The notes under the pieces: generated by a model
Told to the model about the DNA's origin: nothing
Databases searched by the model: none
Seen by the model: the letters and a program-made list of their open reading frames with translations, nothing else
DNA from: Acidobacteriota bacterium
Lineage (GTDB): Bacteria; Acidobacteriota; Blastocatellia; RBC074
NCBI GenBank assembly: GCA_018268995.1
Contig: JAFDVL010000088.1
Span: 1 to 64,000 of the forward strand
Length of the DNA stretch: 64,000 bases
Direction: 5' to 3'
Translations under genes and position numbers: made by a program
Shown here: piece after piece, positions 25,040 to 32,933 of the stretch
Position numbering within the stretch: the stretch's first letter is position 1
Layout: each line of letters opens with the position of its first letter

Positions 25040-25963
25040 CTATAATTCCAATTCCCCGCGCAAAACAGAAACCGCCGTCCCGCCAACTTTTACCTTCTGC
25101 ACATTTCCCTTGCCCCCTTCGATTTCAACGTTGATGTAACTTGGTCGCCCCATATCTACGCCCTGTTCGATGATGAACTGGGTGGGAGCAAGGCCGAAAT
25201 GTACCAGGGCGGCAGCACATGGCCCGGCGGCACTGCCCGTCGCGGGGTCTTCGCCAATGCCAATGGATTCGCCACCAAACATACGAGCATTTACAAACGC
25301 ATTTGGCGAATGCGTTTCGCGCGTGACCACATAAACAGCATGATCGTTCACTTTCCTGATAACTTCAGCCAGGGCTTGATAGTTGACGTTGATGCGGCTC
25401 AAGGCGGCTTTGTCGCGCACAGGAATCAGTTGATACGGCACCCCCGTCGAAGCCACAACAATCGGCAAGCCCCAGCCACCAATTTCATCTTCGTTCAAGC
25501 CCAAAGCCTGCGCACATAAAGTAATCTCATCTAACGCCTCTCCGATGTTGGGTGTGCCTTGCGTCATCGTGACTTTGACTGGCTGCCCATCTGCAAAATC
25601 AATTTCGACAGGCAGGATGCCAAGTTTGAGTTCCTGCTGAATCGTCACCTGTCCAGTGCCGGATGGAGGCGGGGCAACAACGCCAAAGCGCGCGAGCATA
25701 TTCCACGTCCCGACGACGGGATGCCCGGCCATCGGCAATTCATTGCCCGGCGTAAAGATGCGCAACCGCCGCAGGGCCTGGGCCGAATCCGTTGGCGACA
25801 ACACGAAAACCGTTTCAGACAGATTCATTTCGCGCGCGATCTTTTGCATCGTCACATCGTCCAGCGATTGATTGGCAACTTCGTCGTAAAAGACCGCAAG
25901 CGGATTGCCCGCAAAAACCTGATCCGTAAAAACGTCGCATTGAATAAATTTATATGTTGTCAT
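25040..25963 (-). CDS. PhzF family isomerase/epimerase-like protein
   Basis: A 307-aa protein of the PhzF / diaminopimelate-epimerase fold. The N-terminal half has DVFTDQVFAGNPLAVF and MNLSETVFVL with Glu50, equivalent to the catalytic Glu of PhzF; the C-terminal half has GIGEDPATGSAAGP, the substrate-binding hallmark. Full length. No phenazine genes are nearby, so a general isomerase role is likelier. The start at ATG 25963 gives the family N-terminus MTTYKFIQCDVF; a TTG 15 nt upstream is an alternative. It is transcribed after kdgK across a palindromic repeat. Confidence 0.92.
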   Translation of the reverse strand: MTTYKFIQCDVFTDQVFAGNPLAVFYDEVANQSLDDVTMQKIAREMNLSETVFVLSPTDSAQALRRLRIFTPGNELPMAGHPVVGTWNMLARFGVVAPPPSGTGQVTIQQELKLGILPVEIDFADGQPVKVTMTQGTPNIGEALDEITLCAQALGLNEDEIGGWGLPIVVASTGVPYQLIPVRDKAALSRINVNYQALAEVIRKVNDHAVYVVTRETHSPNAFVNARMFGGESIGIGEDPATGSAAGPCAAALVHFGLAPTQFIIEQGVDMGRPSYINVEIEGGKGNVQKVKVGGTAVSVLRGELEL

Positions 25964-25987
25964 TGGATTCCATTCCAAAGTTTTTTC

Positions 25988-26068
25988 AGACAGGATTTAC
26001 AAGATTTTCCAACAGGATTTACAAGAAAAAGCCTGTCAATCCTGCAAATAATCCTGTTAATCCTGTCT
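25988..26068. repeat. Palindromic repeat of the 'acaggatttacaag' family, copy 1
   Basis: Arms from 25988 and ending at 26068 pair over 21 nt with 18 matches. The word caggattt/aatcctg recurs four or more times inside. It fills the gap between kdgK and the PhzF gene. A second copy of the family lies at 27199-27290. Confidence 0.75.
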
Positions 26069-26076
26069 ACGGTATT

Positions 26077-27168
26077 TTATCGGTCAACGCGAGCGCCGCC
26101 GCCTTTCATCAGTTTTTCGACTTCGCTCAAGGTAGCCATCGTCGTGTCGCCCGGTGTCGTCATTGCCAGTGCGCCGTGCGCTGCGCCGTAATCTACAGCA
26201 CGTTGCGCGCCTTGTCCGGTCAGAAAGCCATAGATCAACCCAGACGCAAACGAATCGCCGCCGCCGACGCGATCATAAATTTCCAGATTTTCGCGCAACG
26301 TCGCTTCGGACAACTCGCCTTCGTACCAGCAGACCGCGCCCCAATCATTGAGTGTTGCCGTTCTGGCATTGCGCAAGGTCGTGGCGACGACTTTGAAGTT
26401 CGGATATTCGCTGACGGCCTTTTCGATCATCTTACCGAAGTTTGTTGGATCAAGCGCGGAGAGATGCTCGTCTACGCCTTCGACTGCGAAGCCAAGCGCA
26501 GCGGTGAAATCCTCTTCATTGCCGAGCATCACATCAATCAATTGTGCCAGCCCACGATTTACTTCAATCGCCTTCTCGGAACCGCCTATGCTCTTCCACA
26601 ACGAAGGACGATAGTTCAAATCATAGGAAATGATCGTGCCGTGGTTTTTCGCACATTCCATTGCTTCTTTGGCAACAAGCGGCGTGGTTTCCGACAACGC
26701 TGCAAAGATGCCGCCGCAATGAAACCAGCGCGCGCCTTCTTTGCCAAAAATCGTTTCCCAATCAATGTCGCCGGGCTTGAGCTGCGAGGCAGCGGTGTGC
26801 CCACGATCACTGCATCCGACCGCGCCGCGCACGCCGAAGCCTTTTTCGGTGAAGTTCAAGCCGTTGCGCACTTCGCGTCCGACGCCGTCGTATTTGACCC
26901 AACGCAAATGCGATTGATCTACGCCGCCCTGATAAATCAAGTCCTGCACCAAGCGGCCAACCGGATTATCGGCAAGCGCGGTGACAACCGCCGTATTCAT
27001 TCCAAAACAGCGTTTGAGGCCGCGCGCGACATTGTATTCGCCGCCACCTTCCCACGCCTGAAACGTGCGTGTTGTGTGAATACGACCATTGCCAGGATCA
27101 AGCCGCAACATGACTTCGCCGAGCGAAACTAAATCCCATTTGCATTGTTCTTTTGGTTTGATGTTCAT
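26077..27168 (-). CDS. kdgK: 2-dehydro-3-deoxygluconate kinase, PfkB family
   Basis: A 363-aa ribokinase-fold enzyme. PfkB signature 1 is at EGGGEYNVARGLKRCFG (about 40-56) and signature 2 at YDRVGGGDSFASGL with catalytic Asp305. N-terminal SLGEVMLRLDPG is typical of sugar kinases acting on ketodeoxygluconate. The specific call comes mainly from the neighbour: a KDPG aldolase gene lies 140 nt upstream on the same strand, so the pair would convert KDG to KDPG and then to pyruvate and glyceraldehyde-3-phosphate. The start at 27168 is preferred because the longer frame reads into a repeat-like stretch; the ribosome site is weak. Confidence 0.85.
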   Translation of the reverse strand: MNIKPKEQCKWDLVSLGEVMLRLDPGNGRIHTTRTFQAWEGGGEYNVARGLKRCFGMNTAVVTALADNPVGRLVQDLIYQGGVDQSHLRWVKYDGVGREVRNGLNFTEKGFGVRGAVGCSDRGHTAASQLKPGDIDWETIFGKEGARWFHCGGIFAALSETTPLVAKEAMECAKNHGTIISYDLNYRPSLWKSIGGSEKAIEVNRGLAQLIDVMLGNEEDFTAALGFAVEGVDEHLSALDPTNFGKMIEKAVSEYPNFKVVATTLRNARTATLNDWGAVCWYEGELSEATLRENLEIYDRVGGGDSFASGLIYGFLTGQGAQRAVDYGAAHGALAMTTPGDTTMATLSEVEKLMKGGGARVDR

Positions 27169-27198
27169 AAGAGAAATAGGCCACGGGGAACACGGAGA

Positions 27199-27290
27199 TT
27201 TTTTAGACATGATGAACAAGATTGGAAACAGGATTTACAAGAAAAATCTTGTCGATCTTGTAGAAAATCTTGTCAATCCTGTCTAAAAAA
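27199..27290. repeat. Palindromic repeat of the 'acaggatttacaag' family, copy 2
   Basis: Arms 27199-27241 and 27248-27290 match at 33 of 43 positions around a 6-nt loop and are bounded by TTTTTT/AAAAAA. Words shared with the copy at 25988 are acaggatttacaag and aatcctgtc. It fills the gap between eda and kdgK. In either RNA direction it ends in a T-run and could act as terminator or attenuator. Confidence 0.75.
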
Positions 27291-27308
27291 TTGCTGTGCG
27301 TTTCGGTT

Positions 27309-27944
27309 TTATGATCGTAAGTTCTTCACTAATGCGACCGCTTCCGCTGTCAATCGTTGGACTTCAGCAAACTTGTTTTCATTCATCAATTCCGGTTTCA
27401 CCATCCAGCTTCCGCCGCAAGCAACGACTTGCGGGATCGCTAAATAATCACCGATGTTTTTCGCGTCAATGCCACCGGTCGGGATGAAGCGCACGTCCTT
27501 GTAAGGCGCACAAATCGCTTTCAGGAATTTGACACCACCCGCAGGTTCGGCAGGGAAAAACTTCAGCACATTGATGCCTTTTTCCAGATTCAGTTCGATT
27601 TCTGTTGGCGTGCAAACACCAGGGAAAATCGTGACGCTGCGTTGCTGACAATAATCAATTGTCGTCGGATTGCTGCCGGGCGAAACGATGAACTCAGCTC
27701 CGGCATTCAGGGCAGCGTCCACTTGTCCAATCGTCAGGACAGTGCCCGCGCCAAGCAAAATTTCAGGAAAGCGTTGTTTGATTTGGGCAATAGATTCGGC
27801 TGCGGCATCAGTGCGAAAGGTAATTTCAGCACACGGCAATCCGCCCTCAAGTAACGCTTCCGCCAGCGGCAAAGCATGCTCGACTTTCGGAATCGCTACG
27901 ACGGGAATGATGCCAAGTTGTTGGGCGCGTTCGATGATGCTCAA
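27309..27944 (-). CDS. eda: 2-dehydro-3-deoxy-phosphogluconate (KDPG) aldolase
   Basis: A 211-aa class I aldolase splitting KDPG into pyruvate and glyceraldehyde-3-phosphate (Entner-Doudoroff). Catalytic Glu40 in AEITFRT, phosphate/substrate loop GAGTVLT at 65-71, and the Schiff-base Lys128 in NVLKFFPAEPAGG. Full length. It starts with TTG 27944, since GGAGG stands 9 nt upstream and no ATG is available. That GGAGG is the 3' half of a 10-bp hairpin (27954-27981), so translation is probably gated by RNA structure. kdgK follows downstream. Confidence 0.95.
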   Translation of the reverse strand: MSIIERAQQLGIIPVVAIPKVEHALPLAEALLEGGLPCAEITFRTDAAAESIAQIKQRFPEILLGAGTVLTIGQVDAALNAGAEFIVSPGSNPTTIDYCQQRSVTIFPGVCTPTEIELNLEKGINVLKFFPAEPAGGVKFLKAICAPYKDVRFIPTGGIDAKNIGDYLAIPQVVACGGSWMVKPELMNENKFAEVQRLTAEAVALVKNLRS

Positions 27945-27953
27945 AAAAGTAAT

Positions 27954-27981
27954 CCTCCGATTTCAGATGTAAAATCGGAGG
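27954..27981 (-). promoter_or_regulatory. Hairpin that hides the eda ribosome-binding site, terminator-like
   Basis: On the minus-strand RNA, CCTCCGATTT (from 27981 down) pairs perfectly with AAATCGGAGG (27963 down to 27954) around an 8-nt loop. The last five bases of the second arm are the GGAGG Shine-Dalgarno of eda. The stem is followed by ATTACTTTTTT, so it also looks like an intrinsic terminator for the upstream gene that ends at 28023. Confidence 0.75.
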
Positions 27982-28022
27982 AAGAATAGATGAGCAAACG
28001 GCTGGGGGCAAGCGTTCCTGAT

Positions 28023-28733
28023 TTAGTTTTCCTGCTCAGGCGATGCAATCGCAATTTCAGTATTAAAGTCGGAAAAAACCGTCGTAACAACCTGCCCTGA
28101 GCTGGCCATTGAGGCTTCCATTTTATAAACGAAACCATCATTTTTCCCGATCCACGTGTAACTCGTATTGTTGTTTGCCTCGACAACCTTAAATTTTAAC
28201 GTGGGAATTTGATTCAACGACTCTTCCCCAACCAATTGAATTTGTGCGGTCTTTTCCGCAGAAAAGTTCGTGAAGGATTTGAAGGAAACATCTGCCGATT
28301 TGAAGACCTGTTCTTTCGTGGATTTTTTCCATTCCTGTCCTTGTGCCCGCATATAAACCGTTGGCCCTACGACAATCATTTCCAAGCCATCTTTGACCAT
28401 TCGCACGCGGGATGCCGGAGCGAATTCATACAACATTTCGCTTGCCCCGCTCGCGGTTTGGTTGGAGAATTTCATCCTTCCTGATTTGAGGTTTGCCATC
28501 TTTTTCCAGGCAGATTCCAGCACGTTTTTGGCACCAGACGAAGATAGTTCTGGATTTGTCCCCGACGTAGTTGGAGCAGTGTTTCCAGCAGGCGAAGCAG
28601 GAACACGACTGTCCAAATCATCCATTGTCAGATGTGGCACTTTCTTTGGCTGGGCGGTGTCCTGTGCCCGCAGCCCCAGACTCAAAACGCTAATGAGGCA
28701 TAAACCGCTAATGCTCAGATGGCGAATTCGCAT
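28023..28733 (-). CDS. Secreted LolA/LppX-like fold protein
   Basis: A 236-aa exported protein. The signal peptide is LSISGLCLISVLSLGLRA, cleaved before QDTAQPKK. A disordered Pro/Ser/Thr stretch (about 35-70) leads to a domain with strands MLYEFAPASRVRMV, GLEMIVVGPTVYMRAQGQEWKK, a helix with KSFTNF, and then IPTLKFKVVEANNNTSYTWIGKNDGFVYKME. This order (lipid-cradle strands with a 'WxG..DG...K' hairpin) resembles LolA or LppX/LprG-type proteins that carry lipids across the periplasm. The start at 28733 follows AAAGGAA and gives a proper signal peptide. No lolCDE genes adjoin. Fold assignment is by pattern. Confidence 0.68.
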   Translation of the reverse strand: MRIRHLSISGLCLISVLSLGLRAQDTAQPKKVPHLTMDDLDSRVPASPAGNTAPTTSGTNPELSSSGAKNVLESAWKKMANLKSGRMKFSNQTASGASEMLYEFAPASRVRMVKDGLEMIVVGPTVYMRAQGQEWKKSTKEQVFKSADVSFKSFTNFSAEKTAQIQLVGEESLNQIPTLKFKVVEANNNTSYTWIGKNDGFVYKMEASMASSGQVVTTVFSDFNTEIAIASPEQEN

Positions 28734-28811
28734 TGAATTCCTTTCGATTAGTAAATAGCAAGGCGCGCGGAAGCATCCCGTTTCCAGCATTCTGTCCGCG
28801 TGCTCGTTGTT

Positions 28812-29156
28812 TTATTCAAACCTGATTTCGGGATGTGTTTCGGTGATTTTCATGCCTTCTGTCACTTTGGTGCAGCACGTCAGGCATTGGCGTTCGCGGC
28901 CATCGCCAAGGTCGTACTTCACTTCGCACTGGCGACAGGTGCCATTCCAGCAAAAGCCACCATACGAAATCGGCTCAAACGCGACGTATTGAAAACAGCG
29001 CATCAGCGTGTTGTTTTCCGGTACTTTGAAATTTTGTCCAAGCACTTCGATTTGGACTAACTTCGTGAAGGGATCAAACAAATTGAGGTCTAAATCGGGA
29101 TGAGGGGATTGAGTAAGATCAAGGGCCTCTTCAGCCACAGCAACGGCGCATTCCAT
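28812..29156 (-). CDS. 2Fe-2S ferredoxin-like iron-sulfur protein
   Basis: A 114-aa small electron carrier. The cluster motif is C69-X4-C74-X2-C77 (FCWNGTCRQC) with a further C91 and CC at 94-95 in RQCLTCCTKV. The early strand VQIEVLGQNFKVPEN matches the beta-grasp start of plant-type ferredoxins. Spacing between the third and fourth cysteine is shorter (13 residues) than in plant-type ferredoxins (about 29), so it is a divergent member. An acidic N-terminal tail precedes the domain. Its partner enzyme is not evident. Confidence 0.8.
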   Translation of the reverse strand: MECAVAVAEEALDLTQSPHPDLDLNLFDPFTKLVQIEVLGQNFKVPENNTLMRCFQYVAFEPISYGGFCWNGTCRQCEVKYDLGDGRERQCLTCCTKVTEGMKITETHPEIRFE

Positions 29157-29325
29157 AATTCGCTCTTTTCGGTTTTGACAGAAACTTGTGGGTTGTTTGA
29201 TGATGGCGAAGTTTGGAATTTGCTTTTTCGATCTTCGCTCTTTCGGTAGTAGTCAAACGGGCCAAGCAAGCGAGAGCTTAACGTAACAACCACACGGCTG
29301 CAATCATCATAATCCTGACATTTTT

Positions 29326-30261
29326 ATGGCTAAATTGATTCAGAAACCCAACGCATTACAGCCCGGCGACCTGGTGCAAATTGTCGCGCCCGCCAGCAAT
29401 TTGAAAGCAGATTATCTGGCGCGCGGTGTCGCTGAATTAGCTGCGCTTGGCTTTCGCGTGAAATACGATCCGGCAATTTTAGAAAAAGATCGCTACACCG
29501 CAGGTACAGACGAGCGGCGCAGGCGCGAGTTAATGGATGCCTTCACTGACCCGGAAGTAAAAGCTGTGTGGGCAGCGCGCGGCGGCTATGGTGTGATGCG
29601 TTTATTCGGAATGCTGGATGAAAATTTATTGCGTGCGAATCCCAGGATTTTTATCGGCTACAGCGATATGACTGCGTTGCAATTATATTTCTATCGCCGC
29701 TTTAGTTGGGTCACCTTTCACGGCCCGATGGCAGCGAAAGATTTGGCCGGAGGCGAAACCCATTACGATAAAACGATGCTCTTGAATGCACTGACCAAAG
29801 CAGAACCGATGGGCGAGATTGTCGGTCTGGGAACAGAGATGTTGCATCGCGGCCCGACAGTGAGCGGGCGATTGCTCGGCGGTTGTATGTCTTTGTTATC
29901 GGCAATGATGGGCACGCCGGATGAACTGGACACAAGCGATGCCATTTTGTTTTTAGAAGACACCGGCACACGTCCGTACCAGTTAGATCGAATGATGCAG
30001 CAATTAAAACTCGCAGGAAAGCTACAGAACGTGCGTGCTATCGTGTTCGGTGAAATGAGCAATTGCATACAGCACGTCGAACAGGGCTACACGTTACAGG
30101 AAGTATTGCGCGATTTGACGGCTGATTTGCGCATTCCTGTCCTGTTCGGCTTGCGCAGCGGACACAGTGAAATAGGAAATCTAACCTTGCCGTTAGGAGT
30201 GATGGCAACGTTGGATAGTGAACGCGGCACAGTAAGAATTGACGAGGCAGCGGTCGTATGA
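29326..30261 (+). CDS. LD-carboxypeptidase (peptidase family S66)
   Basis: A 311-aa enzyme that cleaves the L,D-peptide bond of murein tetrapeptides during wall recycling (LdcA type) or related microcin-type peptides. Catalytic Ser113 in GYSDMTAL, Glu211 in FLEDTGTRPYQLDRM and His280 in LRSGHSE give the S66 Ser-Glu-His triad. No signal peptide, so cytoplasmic. Full length. Its stop overlaps the start of the monooxygenase gene by 4 nt (ATGA), so they are translationally coupled, though no functional link is obvious. Confidence 0.95.
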   Translation: MAKLIQKPNALQPGDLVQIVAPASNLKADYLARGVAELAALGFRVKYDPAILEKDRYTAGTDERRRRELMDAFTDPEVKAVWAARGGYGVMRLFGMLDENLLRANPRIFIGYSDMTALQLYFYRRFSWVTFHGPMAAKDLAGGETHYDKTMLLNALTKAEPMGEIVGLGTEMLHRGPTVSGRLLGGCMSLLSAMMGTPDELDTSDAILFLEDTGTRPYQLDRMMQQLKLAGKLQNVRAIVFGEMSNCIQHVEQGYTLQEVLRDLTADLRIPVLFGLRSGHSEIGNLTLPLGVMATLDSERGTVRIDEAAVV

Positions 30262-31391
30262 AAATCATCATTATTGGCGGAGGCATTGGCGGACTGGCAA
30301 CAGCCTTGGCTTTTCATCAGCATGGCCTCACTGCACACGTGTACGAACGGGCGGACGCCTTGCGCGAAGTTGGCGCAGGCATCAGTCTCTGGTCAAATGC
30401 CACGCACGTTTTGCAGCAGCTTGGATTGCTCACAGATGCCATTGAAGTGAGCGCTCGCGTAATGGCGATTCATCTTAAAAATCCTGCTGGGAAAATTCTC
30501 AATGTGTCGCGCGTAGAACAATATGAACCGCCCATGTTGGGCATTCATCGCGCCGATTTATTGAAGATGTTGCAACGCGACCTTTCGGCTCAGCAAATTC
30601 ACCTCAACCATACATTCGACCGCTTTGAGCAGGTTGGTGATCAGATGCGCGTACATTTTACGAATGGCGCAGTTGACGAATGCGATGTGTTGATTGGGGC
30701 TGATGGATTGAATTCGCGTGTGCGCCAACAGATCATCAGCGATGGCAAGCCGCGTTATTCAGGTTATCCAGTGTGGCGAGGACTGGTAGAAGTACAGCGC
30801 GACGATATTCCTCTTGGACAACCAAGCGAGACGTTGGGCGCGGGCGCGCGTTTCGGTATTTTCCCTCTCGGCAAAGGCCGCATTTACTGGTACGCAACCG
30901 CCAACCTGCCCGAAGCGCAGCCTGAACCACCCACAGGACGCAAGCAACAATTGCTCTCTCTCTTTCAGGGCTGGCACACGCCAATCTTCGACCTGATTGC
31001 CGCTACCGATGAAATCAATATTTTGCGCAACGATTGCTATGATCGCCCGCCGACGCACGGCTGGAGCCAGGGACATGCTGTGTTGATTGGTGATGCCGCG
31101 CATCCAACTACACCCAATATGGGACAAGGCGGTTGCATGGCGCTGGAAGATGCGCTGGTGCTGTCGAAATTATTGCTGGCCAATCCTGTGGCGGTTCCTG
31201 CAACGTTGAAGCAATTCGAGCAGATCCGATTTGCTCGCACAGCTAAAATCACAAAGCTCTCACGAATGTTTGGCACAGTTGGCCAATGGGATAGCAAATT
31301 CGGCGTGGCCTGGCGAGAGCTAATGTTCAAGCTCACGCCAGCGTATTTGATGGACTTGCAATTGAAATCGGTATATCAGTATCAGGCCTGA
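30258..31391 (+). CDS. FAD-dependent monooxygenase, salicylate-hydroxylase-like
   Basis: A 377-aa group A flavoprotein monooxygenase using NAD(P)H to hydroxylate an aromatic or similar substrate. FAD-binding GGGIGGLATALAF at about 7-19, the second motif VLIGADGLNSRVR, and the third motif IGDAAHPTTPNMGQGG with the following CMALEDAL are all present. The start overlaps the preceding stop (ATGA). Its 3' end overlaps the convergent reductase gene by 10 nt. The substrate is unknown; the family includes zeaxanthin epoxidase-like and salicylate hydroxylase-like enzymes. Confidence 0.93.
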   Translation: MKIIIIGGGIGGLATALAFHQHGLTAHVYERADALREVGAGISLWSNATHVLQQLGLLTDAIEVSARVMAIHLKNPAGKILNVSRVEQYEPPMLGIHRADLLKMLQRDLSAQQIHLNHTFDRFEQVGDQMRVHFTNGAVDECDVLIGADGLNSRVRQQIISDGKPRYSGYPVWRGLVEVQRDDIPLGQPSETLGAGARFGIFPLGKGRIYWYATANLPEAQPEPPTGRKQQLLSLFQGWHTPIFDLIAATDEINILRNDCYDRPPTHGWSQGHAVLIGDAAHPTTPNMGQGGCMALEDALVLSKLLLANPVAVPATLKQFEQIRFARTAKITKLSRMFGTVGQWDSKFGVAWRELMFKLTPAYLMDLQLKSVYQYQA

Positions 31392-32389
31392 GCGAGCAGC
31401 TTTTGCTTGAGCACCTGGATGATTTGCCCACCGTGAAAACGTCCGTTTTCGATAAACACCTTGCCCGTGTCTTTGCCCGCAATCGTGACGCCGGCCAAAT
31501 ACACGCCTGCGACATTTGATTCCAACGTTTCCGGGTTAAGTTGCGGCTTCCAGGTTTCAGGGTCAATGGCAATTCCCAAACTTTGCAGGAAATCGTTGTC
31601 CACGTGATAGCCCGTCAACGCAAAGACAAAATCATTGGGTAATTCAGTGACCGCCGCTGTTTCTAAATCGCGCAAGCAAATACTCGTTTCCTTAATCTCA
31701 GTCACAATCGTATTGAAACGCGCTTTGACCTCGCCGCTGGTGATGCGGTTTTCGATGTCGGGCATGATCCAGTATTTGATTGTCGGCTTAAGCGCCGCCC
31801 CGCGATGAATCAACGTTACATTCGCGCCATGCCGATACAAATCCAGGGCAGCCAAGGCGGCAGAATTCCCCGCTCCGATGACGGCGACGTTGCGTTGGTA
31901 GTACGGATGCGCGTCTTTGTAGTAATGCGAGACTTTTGGCAAATCTTCGCCCGGAATTCCCATGACATTCGGCTGGTCATAATACCCAATCGAAAGGATC
32001 AACTTGCGCGCGCAATATGTGTAATGTTCGCCTGTCGCCTGTAACTCGGTTTCTACCTGAAAATCGCCGTCTGCACCTGTCACCCGAATGACTTTCTCGT
32101 ATTGATTCACGCGCAATTGATACGTGTCTACGACACGGCGATAGTATTTCAGCGCTTCAATACGGTTCGGCTTTTCACGTTCACAGACAAACGGCAGATC
32201 GCCTATTTCCAGCAATTCCGGCGTCGTGAAAAAAATCATCGAAGTTGGATAATTATAGAGCGAATTGACCAGACAGCCTTTTTCCAACACCAAATAGCTG
32301 AGTCCCGCGCGTTGGGCTTCAATCCCACAAGCCAGACCGGTTGGCCCGCCGCCGATTACAATGACATCGAATAAAGTTGTTTCCTGCAT
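31382..32389 (-). CDS. YpdA-family FAD/NAD(P) disulfide reductase-like protein
   Basis: A 335-aa flavoprotein of the thioredoxin-reductase superfamily. FAD motif VIVIGGGPTGLACGIEA near the start, NAD(P) motif VAVIGAGNSAALAALDLYRHG near 165, and C-terminal GVYLAGVTIAG. The CxxC redox pair of thioredoxin reductase is absent, which together with NYPTSMIFFTTPELLEIGDLPF marks the YpdA group; YpdA reduces bacillithiol disulfide in Firmicutes. Whether this organism makes bacillithiol is unknown. The start at 32389 puts the FAD motif at the N-terminus. Confidence 0.87.
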   Translation of the reverse strand: MQETTLFDVIVIGGGPTGLACGIEAQRAGLSYLVLEKGCLVNSLYNYPTSMIFFTTPELLEIGDLPFVCEREKPNRIEALKYYRRVVDTYQLRVNQYEKVIRVTGADGDFQVETELQATGEHYTYCARKLILSIGYYDQPNVMGIPGEDLPKVSHYYKDAHPYYQRNVAVIGAGNSAALAALDLYRHGANVTLIHRGAALKPTIKYWIMPDIENRITSGEVKARFNTIVTEIKETSICLRDLETAAVTELPNDFVFALTGYHVDNDFLQSLGIAIDPETWKPQLNPETLESNVAGVYLAGVTIAGKDTGKVFIENGRFHGGQIIQVLKQKLLAQA

Positions 32390-32399
32390 AGTTTTTTGC

Positions 32400-32470
32400 C
32401 ACGAATGAACACGAATTTTCACGAGATAATGCCCAGGCATCATAACAGGTGAAATTCTATTCGTGCGAAT
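32400..32470. repeat. Imperfect palindrome of the 'cacgaatgaacacgaat' type
   Basis: CACGAATGAACACGAATTTTCAC (from 32400) is opposed by GTGAAATTCTATTCGTG (from 32449) with a small offset. It separates the cupin gene end from the reductase start. The arms repeat the word acgaat. Confidence 0.5.
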
Positions 32471-32475
32471 CAGTG

Positions 32476-32844
32476 CTACTTTGTAACGGAAAAAATATGG
32501 TCTTCAAAGTAAAAGGCAGGGCCACAGACCAGCAGGATTTTCATATCTTCTGCGCCTGTGTTGGTCAGCGTGTGGATGTTCTTTTTCGGGATAAAGATCG
32601 CATCGCCGCTGCCAACAGCCTGCGATTCTTCGCCTATTGTCATCACACCGGAGCCGCTGAGGATGTAATAAATTTCTTCGAGAACTTCGTGATAATGTGG
32701 CGGCACAGTCTTGCCGGGTGGCAAGGTTTCCTCGGCGAGGCTGCATTGTGTAATTGCCCCAACCGTGCGATCCATCAGCGGGCGGATTTCAGAGCCTTGC
32801 GCAGTGTTGAGAATTTTCGCGTCTTTGCGATTGTGAATGAGCAT
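32476..32844 (-). CDS. Single-domain cupin protein
   Basis: A 122-aa small beta-barrel. Cupin motif 1 is PPHYHEVLEEIYYILSGSG with metal-binding His/His/Glu, motif 2 is GDAIFIPKKNIHTLTN with the fourth ligand His. Such proteins can be isomerases, dioxygenases or sugar-binding proteins; the C-terminal LLVCGPAFYFEDHIF resembles the mannose-6-phosphate-isomerase-like or 'cupin domain-containing' group. It lies 86 nt upstream of the YpdA-like gene on the same strand. Function not assigned. Confidence 0.88.
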   Translation of the reverse strand: MLIHNRKDAKILNTAQGSEIRPLMDRTVGAITQCSLAEETLPPGKTVPPHYHEVLEEIYYILSGSGVMTIGEESQAVGSGDAIFIPKKNIHTLTNTGAEDMKILLVCGPAFYFEDHIFSVTK

Positions 32845-32933
32845 GCGGTTTATGTATCACAAATCGCCGACAGAGAACAAAAAGGCGCTGGCGAGATTCA
32901 ATTTCGCCAGCGCCCACACGATTTCAACCAGCC

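Noticed and set aside
25954..27132. 392-codon plus-strand frame opposite the KDG kinase gene
   Set aside because: It is the antisense of a clearly conserved gene and its protein has low-complexity, non-homologous composition; long antisense frames are common in moderately GC-rich genes.
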